From Acinetobacter pittii (GTDB taxonomy: Bacteria > Pseudomonadota > Gammaproteobacteria > Pseudomonadales > Moraxellaceae): a stretch of DNA of 64,000 nucleotides. A program made the translations under genes and the position numbers. Positions 18,031 through 27,315 of this stretch are shown piece after piece. Where the stretch lies: NCBI RefSeq assembly GCF_034064985.1, contig NZ_CP139249.1:1798001-1862000 (forward strand). The letters run 5' to 3'. The notes below the pieces were generated by a model. It did no database searches. It was given only the letters and a program-made list of their open reading frames with translations, and had not been told where the DNA came from. Position 1 is the stretch's first letter, and each line of letters opens with the position of its first letter.

Positions 18031-18918
18031 TTATATATTTTTAATATCTACTGAGGGAGAAACCCCAAAAAAACGTTTATATTCTCTGGAAAATTGCGAC
18101 AAACTTTCGTAACCGACCTGAATACTCGTCGTTGAAATGTCATATTCTTCGGTCATTAATAAACGCCGTGCTTCGGTCAATCTCATTCTCTTTTGATACT
18201 GTAAGGGACTCATTGAGGTTGTATCCCTAAAATGTTGATGAAAACTTGATGCACTCATCCCCATCGTGCTTGCCAGTTCTTCAATACTAAATGGTTTTGC
18301 AAAATTTGTTTTTAGCCATTCAATCGCCTTCACAATTCGATGGCCTGTAGTTCCTGCCGCTACAATTCGTTTAAGTCGATCGCCTTGCGGACTCATCAAT
18401 AAACGATAAAAAATTTCCTTAATAATAAGAGGAGATAAGATGGGGATGTCTTGTGGTGTATCCAGCAGTTTTATTAACCGTATAAAAGCATCATTCAGCT
18501 CTGAATTGACTACTCCAACCGCCATTCCTTTTTTCTCAGTATTTACATCTTTAAAAGGTATGTGGGCTTCAAGCATGATTTGGGCGAGTACATACGGGTC
18601 TAGGCGTAAGACGATTGAAAGATAAGGTCGTTCAACTGAAGCTTCCAGAACTTGCGCAATGACAGGCAGGTCAATTGCAGTAAAAAGGAAATGGTTAGAG
18701 TCGTACGTATAGGTTTCTTCACTCAGAATCACCTGTTTTTTACCTTGAGCAATCATACATAGACTTGCATCCATCATACTGCTACTTGGTTGGGTCAATG
18801 TTTCTGCGCGATATAAAGTCAGTCCCGTAATAGGTGTTTCGAATGTACCTTTTTCTCGGGTCCATTGATCGACAAGTTGAGCTAATTCTTGATTACTGTC
18901 TAGAGACCTATTCGCCAT
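18031..18918 (-). CDS. AraC-family regulator with AraC_N domain (YqhC-like)
   Basis: 295 residues. An N-terminal AraC_N-type cupin domain (about 30-180) precedes a double helix-turn-helix (about 195-290), with the family signature ISTTSIQVGYESLSQFSREYK then RFFGVSPS. It is divergent from a zinc alcohol dehydrogenase gene. In E. coli the related YqhC controls a divergent aldehyde reductase (YqhD), so control of the neighbour in response to aldehydes is a reasonable inference. Confidence 0.85.
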   Translation of the reverse strand: MANRSLDSNQELAQLVDQWTREKGTFETPITGLTLYRAETLTQPSSSMMDASLCMIAQGKKQVILSEETYTYDSNHFLFTAIDLPVIAQVLEASVERPYLSIVLRLDPYVLAQIMLEAHIPFKDVNTEKKGMAVGVVNSELNDAFIRLIKLLDTPQDIPILSPLIIKEIFYRLLMSPQGDRLKRIVAAGTTGHRIVKAIEWLKTNFAKPFSIEELASTMGMSASSFHQHFRDTTSMSPLQYQKRMRLTEARRLLMTEEYDISTTSIQVGYESLSQFSREYKRFFGVSPSVDIKNI

Positions 18919-19203
18919 TCAGATTCCACCGATTACCCTCTGTGTTTTTATTGTAGGCATTTCAAATAAGAAAAATAGTGAGAAGTGCAACAATTCGGAG
19001 GATTAGGCAAATCTGTAAGAGGAATAGAACAACACCTTATAGCTTTCATTTTTATACTGAGAAACATGGCGAAAAGATGATGAGTTGCAACCTATTGAGT
19101 CAACACCTTTTAAAACACGTTTATGAGTTTAAAAACCTGTAGCCCTCGCTGAGTGTTCAACGAAAAAATCGTCTTTATTTACATTAAGCATGAGAGAAAA
19201 AAT

Positions 19204-20256
19204 ATGACAATTGAAGTTTTAGGTTATGCCGCGCTGTCATCAGAAACTCCTTTAGTTCCGTTTAAGTTTGAACGTAGAACCCCACGTGAAGATGATGTTG
19301 TCATTCAAATTGAATACTGTGGTGTTTGTCATTCCGATCTACATCAAGCTAAAAACGATTGGGGATTTAGTGCTTATCCGATAGTGCCGGGCCATGAAAT
19401 TGTAGGTCGTGTAACGTCGATTGGCCCCAAAGTCACAAAATATAAAGTTGGTGATTTAGTCGGCATTGGCTGTATGGTCGATTCATGTCGTACATGTTCT
19501 GCCTGTCATTCAGGACTCGAGCAATATTGTGAAGAAGGTAATATCCAGACTTATGGCGGCGTAGATCGCCATGACCAACGCCCAACTTATGGTGGATATT
19601 CACAAAGCATTACCTGTAGCCAAGATTTCGTATTAAAAGTACCTGAAAATCTGGATGCTCAAGCTGTACCACCACTACTTTGTGCTGGCATTACCACATG
19701 GTCGCCGCTGCGTCATTGGAATGTTGGAAAAGGCAGTAAAGTCGCGGTAGTTGGTTTAGGTGGTTTAGGGCACATGGCGATTAAACTTGCCAATGCTCTA
19801 GGCGCTGAAGTGACACTATTTACTCGCTCAGCAAACAAAGAACAGGATGCAAAACAACTCGGAGCGCATCATGTTGTGTTATCAACAGATGAAGCTCAAA
19901 TGAAATCAGTGTTGAATCAATTTGATTTGATTATTGATACGGTGCCTTATAACCATGATTTGAAGCCTTATATTCCAACCTTAGCTTTAAATGGAACTAT
20001 TGTGTTAGTTGGATATTTAGGTGAAATTAGCGCAAATTCAGTACCTATGATTTTAGGAAGAAAATCAATTGCAGGGTCGGTCATTGGTGGAATTAAAGAA
20101 ACACAAGAGTTACTCGATTTTTGTGGTGAGCATAATATTGTGTCTGAAGTAGAGATGATTGATATGCAAAACATTAATGAAGCTTTTGAACGTATGCTAA
20201 AGAGCGACGTGAAGTATCGTTTTGTGATTGATATGAAAACACTGTCTGAAGATTAA
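19204..20256 (+). CDS. NAD(P)-dependent zinc alcohol dehydrogenase (YahK/CAD type)
   Basis: 350 residues, medium-chain dehydrogenase. Catalytic-zinc residues are in GVCHSDLHQA and VPGHEIVG. The structural zinc site has four cysteines in CMVDSCRTCSACHSGLEQYC, and the cofactor motif is VVGLGGLGHMAIKLA. The family reduces aldehydes broadly, as E. coli YahK does. I use the ATG at 19204 with GAGAG upstream; a GTG 51 bases earlier is in frame but has no support. It is divergent from the AraC regulator and probably controlled by it. Confidence 0.87.
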   Translation: MTIEVLGYAALSSETPLVPFKFERRTPREDDVVIQIEYCGVCHSDLHQAKNDWGFSAYPIVPGHEIVGRVTSIGPKVTKYKVGDLVGIGCMVDSCRTCSACHSGLEQYCEEGNIQTYGGVDRHDQRPTYGGYSQSITCSQDFVLKVPENLDAQAVPPLLCAGITTWSPLRHWNVGKGSKVAVVGLGGLGHMAIKLANALGAEVTLFTRSANKEQDAKQLGAHHVVLSTDEAQMKSVLNQFDLIIDTVPYNHDLKPYIPTLALNGTIVLVGYLGEISANSVPMILGRKSIAGSVIGGIKETQELLDFCGEHNIVSEVEMIDMQNINEAFERMLKSDVKYRFVIDMKTLSED

Positions 20257-20329
20257 TTTAGTAGTCATTTTCGGCTGTGCATACGATGAGTAGTGTGCAC
20301 AGCTCAAAAGTTTAATACCAATGTGAGTG

Positions 20330-21673
20330 TTATGATTTAGAAGGAATGTATTTACGCATAGCAAAAATAAATAGCGTAAACAAAATACTAAAACCGAAAA
20401 CAGGTAAGCTGAGTCCTAACACTAGACCCACCAATATTAACCCTATTTTTTGTGAGCCAGTTGCACGGTTCCAAACTAATAAGCTTTGCCCAACAAAGTG
20501 GCTTGTCATGAGTTTTAAATTCGAGTTTTTAAACGCAGCCCTATATCCGTAAATAATCATAATGCACAGTAGCAAAGCATAAAGTGCCAGTACCAATTGA
20601 TTTATCCAGCCAAATAAAACACCAATATGCGCATCAACTCCCCAACGAGTGAGCTTTGCCACCAGTGAATAGTCTTTAAAAGCAAGTTGATCGATAACTT
20701 TGTGTTGTTCCATATCAATGGCGATACTGTCTGCTTGAGTTGGCCATTTACGCTGAATCTCGGCTACTTCCCAAGCTTGATTTCCACTGGTTGGTGGTTT
20801 GATTTGTATTTGTGCTGCATCAATACCATGTGCTCTGGCGATTGTAAGAACGCTATCGTACTCACTTGAGACAATATTTAAATTAAGGTTTTCACTGTGT
20901 GGCATTTCGTGATGTTCATGGTGCATCACTGTCGGTAAATTATCTTCTTGAAGAGAAGTTGCCAATGTTGGAGTTTGCCAATTGAGCCACTGACGAACAA
21001 TTCGAATATTATCTCCAGCCCACTCGGACCATGTAAGCCCCGTAATGGCAATTAATAATAGAAGTGGAAATAAGACTAAACCAAATGTGCTATGCCATCT
21101 TAGTAATTTATTTTTTTGTGTTTGTCTGATTTTAAGATTTTGACGGCGTTTCCACCAATTATACAGTCCAGTTAAAGTCAAAATTGCTAACCAGCTTGCT
21201 GCCAGTTCACTATAAAATCGCCCCCATTTTCCGAGTAATAAATTGCTATGTAACTGGTCGAGCGTAGTTCGAAACGGTAGAACCCCGCTCGTACCATAGA
21301 CCGCTAGATGGCCTTGAGCTTTAAGTGTAAAAGGATCAATAAAAACGGCTTCACTTGTAAAATCGTGGATAGGGTCTGAGAAAATGACACGGGTTGTCTG
21401 GTCAGTGCTTGAGGCTGGTCTAACTTCAATTACCTGTGCAGACTTAGGCATTACTTGCTTTGCGGCTTCAATTTGCTGGCTCAGCTTATGTGGTGTTTGA
21501 TCTAGTGGCTCAACATATAGAACATCTTTATAAATGGCTTGTTCTAGTTGAGGCGTAATTGCATAGAGTAAACCGGTAATTGCAGCAAACAAGATAAATG
21601 GTGCAATAAAAATACCAGCATAAATATGGATTAAACGGTAAAGACTACGCCAGAAGGATGATTCAGTCAGCAT
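20330..21673 (-). CDS. PepSY-associated transmembrane protein (iron-uptake related)
   Basis: 447 residues with four to five membrane helices: one near residue 20, one near 190-210, two near 355-380, and a last pair at 410-440. Long PepSY-type periplasmic segments lie between them (ARAHGIDAAQIQIKPPTSGN, WPTQADSIAIDM). Proteins of this type sit beside TonB receptors and siderophore systems and are thought to act as ferric-siderophore reductases or assembly factors. Here the neighbour is an iron-type ABC importer, which fits. Function is not proven. Confidence 0.8.
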   Translation of the reverse strand: MLTESSFWRSLYRLIHIYAGIFIAPFILFAAITGLLYAITPQLEQAIYKDVLYVEPLDQTPHKLSQQIEAAKQVMPKSAQVIEVRPASSTDQTTRVIFSDPIHDFTSEAVFIDPFTLKAQGHLAVYGTSGVLPFRTTLDQLHSNLLLGKWGRFYSELAASWLAILTLTGLYNWWKRRQNLKIRQTQKNKLLRWHSTFGLVLFPLLLLIAITGLTWSEWAGDNIRIVRQWLNWQTPTLATSLQEDNLPTVMHHEHHEMPHSENLNLNIVSSEYDSVLTIARAHGIDAAQIQIKPPTSGNQAWEVAEIQRKWPTQADSIAIDMEQHKVIDQLAFKDYSLVAKLTRWGVDAHIGVLFGWINQLVLALYALLLCIMIIYGYRAAFKNSNLKLMTSHFVGQSLLVWNRATGSQKIGLILVGLVLGLSLPVFGFSILFTLFIFAMRKYIPSKS

Positions 21674-21997
21674 CAGAAAAGAGTGTCTATCAGGTGTTGG
21701 GGCGGATTATAGCGATTTATTTCTATTGATGTTGATTGAGTTGTAAGCGCTATTAAATTATTTGAATAGCGCTTAGGTAGAGGGCTTAGCCTAATAATTA
21801 GACAGTTTTTATTGCTTGGTAAAATTGGCGCTTTTTTTGCTTAGTATTTAAGATCTTATCTACCAAACTTTATTTGATAATTCTATAGCTTATGTTTCAA
21901 GCCATCTTGCTCTCTTATGGTGTGTTTTTCACATGAAAAATGCACCAAATAAACGCATCTTTTTATTACGCACTCTATTTGTGCAAAAGGTGCCATA
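21674..21997. other. Intergenic region with two inverted repeats, no gene
   Basis: A 324-base region between divergent genes. It holds a perfect 10-bp inverted repeat (AAGCGCTATT at 21745-21754, AATAGCGCTT at 21765-21774). An imperfect palindrome runs from 21918 to 21947 (TGGTGTGTTTTTC and its near-complement). Neither is a classical terminator. Both could be regulator sites for the PepSY and ABC genes; no Fur box could be named with confidence. Confidence 0.45.
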
Positions 21998-23017
21998 ATG
22001 AAGTTATTCGCTTCATTACTTACTTTACTCATTCTATGTGGATGTTCTTCATCTGAACAAAATAGAAAAACTCAAGAAAACTCATCCTCTCATTCAATAT
22101 GCGTTTTTGATAGTACAAATACAAAAGTCTGTGTAGCCAAACCTGCCCAAAGAATTGTTTCTCTGTTTGAGTCAGGTTTAGATGGCTTATATATGCTAGG
22201 GCAAGGTCATAAAGTGATTGGCATACCAGCCGAAGTATACATCCAACCTTTATTATTTAATGCCTACTCAACGATAGATCAACGTATTGCCAATAAACAG
22301 CTTGCTACGCCTACACAAGGGGCAAATGCAACCAATATTGAAAGTCTGGTGCTGTTAAAACCAGATCTGGTGATTTTGGGGAGCGGGCAAACCCAAACGA
22401 TTGAACTGTTGCGGCAGTTTGGCATTGCTGTATATGTCATGGAGTCAGGCACCTACAAACAAGTGAAAGAAGAACTTTCTGGAATTGCTATTCTGAGCGG
22501 AGCCCAAAAGCGAGCTCAGGAAATTTTAAATTTCTCTGATGAAATTGTGGCAGAAGTCGCAGCCAAAACGGCTCGTCAGCCAAATAAACAATCGATTTAC
22601 TATGCTTGGTCAGGAGGGCGTATTTTTTCTACCTCGGGACGTCAGTCGATTACCAATGATTTTATTGAGCTAGCGGGTGCATACAATATTGTTCAGACCG
22701 CTGCTAACCAACCCAACGTAAATCCCGAAACCCTCATTGAATGGAACCCTGACAATATTGTGCTTTGGAATACCAACCCTAAACTGATTTATGAACGAAA
22801 AGAATTACAAGGCTTAAGCGCTGTACAAAACCGAAAGGTATTTAATTTGAGTCCTGCATTTATATATAACCCGCACACCATCAAAATCATTATTACGGCG
22901 ATTTATCTAAATCACAGTATTTATCCTGAACAGTCTGATTTACCTGTAAGTGCTTTACAACAGCGTATTTTAACTAAGTTGTATGGTGAGCACCTTGCAA
23001 AAGCGTTGGTGCAATGA
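21998..23017 (+). CDS. Iron-type ABC transporter substrate-binding lipoprotein
   Basis: 339 residues. It has a lipoprotein signal peptide with the lipobox LILCGC (lipidated Cys about 16), then a TroA-like periplasmic binding fold (PAQRIVSLFESGLDGLYMLG; LLKPDLVILG; WSGGRIFSTSGRQSITNDFI). This is the cluster that binds ferric siderophores, haem or cobalamin. Its stop overlaps the permease start by 4 bases. Permease and ATPase follow, completing an importer. The ligand cannot be fixed from sequence; no cobalamin riboswitch was seen upstream. Confidence 0.87.
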   Translation: MKLFASLLTLLILCGCSSSEQNRKTQENSSSHSICVFDSTNTKVCVAKPAQRIVSLFESGLDGLYMLGQGHKVIGIPAEVYIQPLLFNAYSTIDQRIANKQLATPTQGANATNIESLVLLKPDLVILGSGQTQTIELLRQFGIAVYVMESGTYKQVKEELSGIAILSGAQKRAQEILNFSDEIVAEVAAKTARQPNKQSIYYAWSGGRIFSTSGRQSITNDFIELAGAYNIVQTAANQPNVNPETLIEWNPDNIVLWNTNPKLIYERKELQGLSAVQNRKVFNLSPAFIYNPHTIKIIITAIYLNHSIYPEQSDLPVSALQQRILTKLYGEHLAKALVQ

Positions 23018-24030
23018 ATATGGAAAAACTAAAATATTATTGGTTTTACCCGTTACCTGTCGTCATGATTTTTATCTCATTGCTTATTGGGCCAACTCAA
23101 ACGCTAAGTGCATGGGATTATTTGCTTTGGGGTGTACAAGCGGTCTTTGATACACCATATTTTGATGCGGAACAATTTAGGTTGATGCAAAACATTCTGG
23201 TCAATGTCAGATTGCCCAGAATTTTACTGACCTTTATGGTGGGAGCCGCATTAGCAACTGCGGGTAATGGCTTACAAGCATTGTTTCGTAATCCATTGGT
23301 CGATTCTTATGTGCTGGGTATCTCATCTGGCGCTGCGTTCGGTGCAGCTTTGGCACTTTCTTTAAGTTGGCTTTCACCAAACCTATCAGCCTTTATTTTT
23401 GGTGTATGTGCTGTTGCCTTAACGTATTTATTTGCACATCAAAAACATGAAAGCCAGACATCTTTAGTCATGGTAATTTTATCGGGCATGATTGTTTCGG
23501 GACTGTTTTTAGCAGGACTTACCGTTATTCAATACCTAAGCGATCCATTTAAATTACAAGCTATTGTGCAATGGACCATGGGCAACTTACATCAGGCTTC
23601 TTGGCAAAAAATTCAATACGCCGTGCTACCAATTTGTATTGGCCTTGCCGGGTTATTTGCAATGCGTTGGCGCTTAAACTTAATGGCACTTGGTGCTGAA
23701 GAAGCACAGGCAGTTGGTGTTAACCCAAGGTGGGAACAGCTTCTTTTAATTGTACTAGTAACTGTATGTACATCAACGTCTGTGGCTGCTGCTGGCATTA
23801 TTAGTCTATATGGGCTGTTTATGCCGCATATTGTGAGAATGTTGGTTGGACCAGATCACCGCTACAGTATTCCTGCCAATATGGTGTTGGGCGGCAGTTT
23901 TCTACTGTTGATTGATAATTTTTCTCGGGTTTTACTGACGTTTGAAATACCAATTGGTATTTTTACCATGTTACTTGGCGCGCCATTTTTCTTATTATTA
24001 ATGAAAACACAGAGGACTCATTGGGCATGA
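23014..24030 (+). CDS. FecCD-family ABC transporter permease
   Basis: 338 residues with about 9-10 hydrophobic helices. FecCD hallmarks are NVRLPRILLTFMVGAALATA, GLQALFRNPLVDSYVLGISS, GLFMPHIVRMLVGPDHR and the C-terminal EIPIGIFTMLLGAPFF. It forms the inner-membrane channel, probably as a homodimer because a single permease gene is present. It overlaps both neighbours (4 bases each), showing a tightly coupled operon. Confidence 0.9.
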   Translation: MNMEKLKYYWFYPLPVVMIFISLLIGPTQTLSAWDYLLWGVQAVFDTPYFDAEQFRLMQNILVNVRLPRILLTFMVGAALATAGNGLQALFRNPLVDSYVLGISSGAAFGAALALSLSWLSPNLSAFIFGVCAVALTYLFAHQKHESQTSLVMVILSGMIVSGLFLAGLTVIQYLSDPFKLQAIVQWTMGNLHQASWQKIQYAVLPICIGLAGLFAMRWRLNLMALGAEEAQAVGVNPRWEQLLLIVLVTVCTSTSVAAAGIISLYGLFMPHIVRMLVGPDHRYSIPANMVLGGSFLLLIDNFSRVLLTFEIPIGIFTMLLGAPFFLLLMKTQRTHWA

Positions 24031-24791
24031 TTCAAATTGATCAGTTAAATTATGCCTATGGGCACAAACAGGTTCTTAAAAACATTCATCTGGAGTTTCC
24101 TGAAAATCAGTTTTCCGTAATTTTAGGGCGTAATGGTTGTGGTAAATCGACACTGTTTAAATTGATGGCGGGCCTAGAACCCGTAAAAGATGGCTTGATT
24201 CGTTACTCTGGAAAACCACTATCGGGCTTTAAAGGGAAAGATCGTGCTGCATTACTCGGTTTTTTACCACAGTTTCATAAAACAGTATTTCCATTTTTGG
24301 TTAAAGATGTGGTGATTACGGGGCGTGCTGCTTTTAGCAGATATAGACCTTCAAAATCAGACTGGGAACGTGTAGATCAAGCTTTACTTGATTTAGACAT
24401 CGAGCATTTGCGTGACCGTCCTTATACCGAGTTATCGGGTGGTGAACGGCAATTAGTTATGATTGCGCGTATTTTAGTGCAAGCACCGAAAGTCATTTTG
24501 CTCGATGAGCCAACTAATCATCTCGATGTTTATTATCAGTCTTATTTAATGAAAAAGTTGCGTCAGTTGTCGCGGCAAAATTTTATGGTGATTGCAATTA
24601 TGCATGATCCCAATTTAGCTTTTTTATTTGCAGACCATTTGTTTTTTATGCGCCAACACGAAGTGGTTAAGCCTGAGTCTAAAACACGAATCACCGATCC
24701 GAAGTTTTTAAAAAGTGTCTACGATGTTGAGTTCCATGAAGCCATGATTCAAGACAAAACCATCGTTATCCCTGATCATTCGTGGCTATGA
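24027..24791 (+). CDS. ABC transporter ATP-binding protein (FecE type)
   Basis: 254 residues. Walker A is LGRNGCGKSTLFK, the signature LSGGERQ, Walker B VILLDEPTNHLD, and the switch histidine lies in AIMHDPN. The ATG at 24027 overlaps the permease stop (ATGA); an in-frame TTG two codons earlier is unlikely. It powers the importer formed with the two preceding genes. Confidence 0.92.
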   Translation: MIQIDQLNYAYGHKQVLKNIHLEFPENQFSVILGRNGCGKSTLFKLMAGLEPVKDGLIRYSGKPLSGFKGKDRAALLGFLPQFHKTVFPFLVKDVVITGRAAFSRYRPSKSDWERVDQALLDLDIEHLRDRPYTELSGGERQLVMIARILVQAPKVILLDEPTNHLDVYYQSYLMKKLRQLSRQNFMVIAIMHDPNLAFLFADHLFFMRQHEVVKPESKTRITDPKFLKSVYDVEFHEAMIQDKTIVIPDHSWL

Positions 24792-25279
24792 ATATGTTGA
24801 ATTATCAGGTAGTGGGCAAAACAGACTATGTGTCTGCTGTAGAATTTGCACTTTATACAAGACAGCTGTTATTCCCAGAAATCTATCATGGGCAAGTCCC
24901 CAAAGATTTAAAAAATTTTGAACAATATTATGTTAATGATTCATTGGGCTGCTTTATTACGGTAAAAGATAAAAACCGTATTATTGGTACGATTGCTTAT
25001 CGGGCGTATGACCATCGTTTTGATTTAAATTTACCGTCCAATACGGTTGAGGTGGTTAAGTTGTTTGTATTGCCTGAATACCGCCGTAATGGCATCGCAA
25101 CTCAGCTATGCAACATGTTGTTTAGCCATGCCAAAAACCATGCTATTACTAGTTTGTATTTACATACCCATCCATTTTTACCGGCAGCTGAAGAATTTTG
25201 GCGACTACAAGGCTTTGAGGTTATTCAGCGCGAATGGATCGATACCTATGACACTATACACATGAGTAAATCTTTATAG
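24788..25279 (+). CDS. GNAT-family N-acetyltransferase
   Basis: 163 residues. The acetyl-CoA motif A is FVLPEYRRNGIATQLCNMLF (about residues 95-115) and the C-terminal strand pattern HTHPFLPAAEEFWRLQGFEV is typical. The ATG at 24788 overlaps the ATPase stop. It is the last gene of the iron-type ABC operon and may modify a siderophore or a small ligand; that is inference. Its 3' end overlaps the convergent AraC gene by 6 bases. Confidence 0.83.
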   Translation: MNMLNYQVVGKTDYVSAVEFALYTRQLLFPEIYHGQVPKDLKNFEQYYVNDSLGCFITVKDKNRIIGTIAYRAYDHRFDLNLPSNTVEVVKLFVLPEYRRNGIATQLCNMLFSHAKNHAITSLYLHTHPFLPAAEEFWRLQGFEVIQREWIDTYDTIHMSKSL

Positions 25280-26062
25280 CGTTTTATCATACGCATGAAA
25301 TCTTTTTTGAAAATGGGTAGGTGGATAACCCATAATTTTACTGAACATTGCGGTAAAAGCTGCCGAGTGTTCATAGCCCAAACTAAAGGCAATTTCCGTA
25401 ATTGAGATATTTTCTTTTAAGGCATTTAAAGCATAGATGATGCAGACTCGATTACGCCAAGCCTGAAAGGACATGCCAGTTTCTGACTTAAACCAACGAT
25501 GAAAAGTCCGCTCACTTTTATTGTGGTCATGTGCCCAATCTTTAGGGCTGCTATGAATATCAGGATGCTCCATAAACTCAGCACACTGTTTAGATAATAA
25601 TGTGTTGTGAGGTAACGGAATAAATAGAGGTAGGGCTGGTGCAACTTCTAACTCATATAACAATAAATCGATAAGAGAACCATCACGGCCTGCGCGTTGG
25701 TAGTCAACAGGTAGCTGATTTGCCTGAATGAGCAGTTGATGTAACAAAGGCGAGACTTGGATAACCTCGCAATAGTTTGCTTGTCTTGGGGCATTACTCA
25801 CTTCTATATACAAACTATAAGTACTGACTTTAGACAACCATACCTGATGTGGTTTACCTGCCGGTATCCATACACCGCTGTAAGGTAACACGAGCCATTG
25901 ACCATCTTCGGTTTCAACTTTCATGAGTCCTTCGGGTGCATATAAGAACTGAGCACGGCGATGGCTATGCGTATCTAACAAGGTATCAGCAGGATAATCT
26001 GACCCTAACGCTAGAACCGCTTGCGGTAGATGGTCTACATCGTTAATTGGAATATTACGCAT
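25274..26062 (-). CDS. AraC-family regulator with cupin sensor
   Basis: 262 residues. An N-terminal cupin sensor (HSHRRAQFLYAPEGLMKVET then PYSGVWIPAGKPHQVW) precedes an AraC-type double helix-turn-helix (SITEIAFSLGYEHSAAFTAM then FSKIMGYPPTHFQKRF). It lies between the ABC operon and a divergent TauE/SafE gene. The divergent exporter is its most likely target. Confidence 0.85.
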   Translation of the reverse strand: MRNIPINDVDHLPQAVLALGSDYPADTLLDTHSHRRAQFLYAPEGLMKVETEDGQWLVLPYSGVWIPAGKPHQVWLSKVSTYSLYIEVSNAPRQANYCEVIQVSPLLHQLLIQANQLPVDYQRAGRDGSLIDLLLYELEVAPALPLFIPLPHNTLLSKQCAEFMEHPDIHSSPKDWAHDHNKSERTFHRWFKSETGMSFQAWRNRVCIIYALNALKENISITEIAFSLGYEHSAAFTAMFSKIMGYPPTHFQKRFHAYDKTL

Positions 26063-26154
26063 ATATTTTTGGCTGAAAAAAATAAAAAGATGGCTTTTTT
26101 ACGTTAGTTTGCCATATAGCTATTTTATATCATGCCTCTATAAACGTGAGGAAG

Positions 26155-26964
26155 ATGATGATGCTATATGAGCTATTTTTATTTGGGCTACTTTCAGGCA
26201 TAACCACTTGGTTATTTGGTTTTGGCGGCGGATTTGTTGCTGTACCTTTGCTTTATACAGTCATTATTCAAAAGTGGAGCAATGAAAGTAGTGTCGGCAT
26301 ACATGCCATGCAAATCGCCGTAGCTACATCAGCTTTTGTCATGCTCTGCTCGGCAAGTTTTGCAACCTTTCGACACTATCGTTCTGGACATATAGATTGG
26401 CAACAAATCCGCTTTTTATGGGGTGGTATTGCACTTGGTGGAATTGTTGGTGCGGTAATGGCCTCATTGTTTAATGGAAATTGGCTTCGCTGGATATTTA
26501 TGGGCTATGTGTTCATAACCATTCTAGATTGTTATTACCGACCAGGCTTTATGGTGACATCAGTGCAAAAGCAAAACTATAGACAAAATAGTGAACTCGT
26601 TAAAGGGGGAGTTATTGGGTGGGTTGCAGCACTTTTAGGGGTTGGTGGCAGCGTAATCACGGTTCCGTTATTAAGGCGTCGGGGTAGTTCTATGGCAGAG
26701 GCTGCGGCTATTGCAAATATTCTCACGCTGCCTTTGTCTTTCACTGCAACGCTGACCTACTGTGTATTATCAATTTGGCAATCTACACCCAACGGATTTA
26801 TCGGACTAATCTGGTTTGAAGCTGCTTTATTCTTGGTTGCTGGAACATGGATCGGGCTATATTTTTCAGAAAAATTTATTTCAAAACTACCTGATTTATG
26901 GCGGGCAAAGTTATATCCGCTACTTTTAATAATAGTTCTACTCGTCATACTTTTTGTAAATTAA
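26155..26964 (+). CDS. TauE/SafE-family membrane permease
   Basis: About 269 residues with 8 hydrophobic segments in two repeats. Each repeat carries the family glycine motif (WLFGFGGGFVAVPLLY and ALLGVGGSVITVPLLRRRG). The family exports sulfite, sulfoacetate or similar organic anions. Three ATGs follow the AGGA at 26149-26152, so the exact start among 26155, 26158 and 26161 is open. It is divergent from the cupin-AraC regulator, which probably controls it. Confidence 0.82.
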   Translation: MMMLYELFLFGLLSGITTWLFGFGGGFVAVPLLYTVIIQKWSNESSVGIHAMQIAVATSAFVMLCSASFATFRHYRSGHIDWQQIRFLWGGIALGGIVGAVMASLFNGNWLRWIFMGYVFITILDCYYRPGFMVTSVQKQNYRQNSELVKGGVIGWVAALLGVGGSVITVPLLRRRGSSMAEAAAIANILTLPLSFTATLTYCVLSIWQSTPNGFIGLIWFEAALFLVAGTWIGLYFSEKFISKLPDLWRAKLYPLLLIIVLLVILFVN

Positions 26965-27315
26965 CTTTCTATTTCAATTAATTGAAGAATAATCTCTTTT
27001 AAATATCGAATTTCTAAATGCTCTAAAACTGCAAATTTTATGTCTTAAAGGGCTTTCGCTAAATGACAGATAGTTTGAGATTTAATTATTAAATAAAATC
27101 AATAGATTGTAATTTTTTTTGACACATGATCTCAGCATCATTTTGTCACATAAGTTAAGACTTTTCTTAATTTTTTGCCAGATAAGTTGAGATTTTCTCT
27201 ATCATTGATATGTTCAGATATATCAAATAGAGGATGCAAGATATTTTTCTTAAAAGCTAGTTGACACTTAATTAAAAATTCCCAAAAAAGTGGAAACTAG
27301 CTTGACTTTTGGTAG
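26965..27315. other. AT-rich boundary region with 32-bp-spaced direct repeats
   Basis: 351 bases with no credible gene. Two near-identical 18-19 nt units, both starting ATAAGTT, lie at 27150-27168 and 27182-27200. This is the left edge of the accessory island, next to the 3' end of the IstB-like gene. Repeated short units of this kind resemble transposase-binding sites at transposon ends; that is inference. Confidence 0.35.
27150..27200. repeat. Two imperfect direct repeats, 32-bp period
   Basis: ATAAGTTAAGACTTTTCT and ATAAGTTGAGATTTTCTC share the first seven bases and differ at only a few later positions. They lie just outside the IstB-like gene and may be remnant transposase sites. Confidence 0.4.

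Noticed and set aside
19153..19203. Earlier GTG start for the zinc alcohol dehydrogenase
   Set aside because: The added 17 residues (FIYIKHERKN style) are not family-like, and GAGAG is placed for the ATG at 19204.
20274..20303. GCTGTGCA / TGCACAGC inverted repeat as a terminator between convergent genes
   Set aside because: No T run follows on either strand and the loop is 14 nt; it may still be a regulatory dyad.
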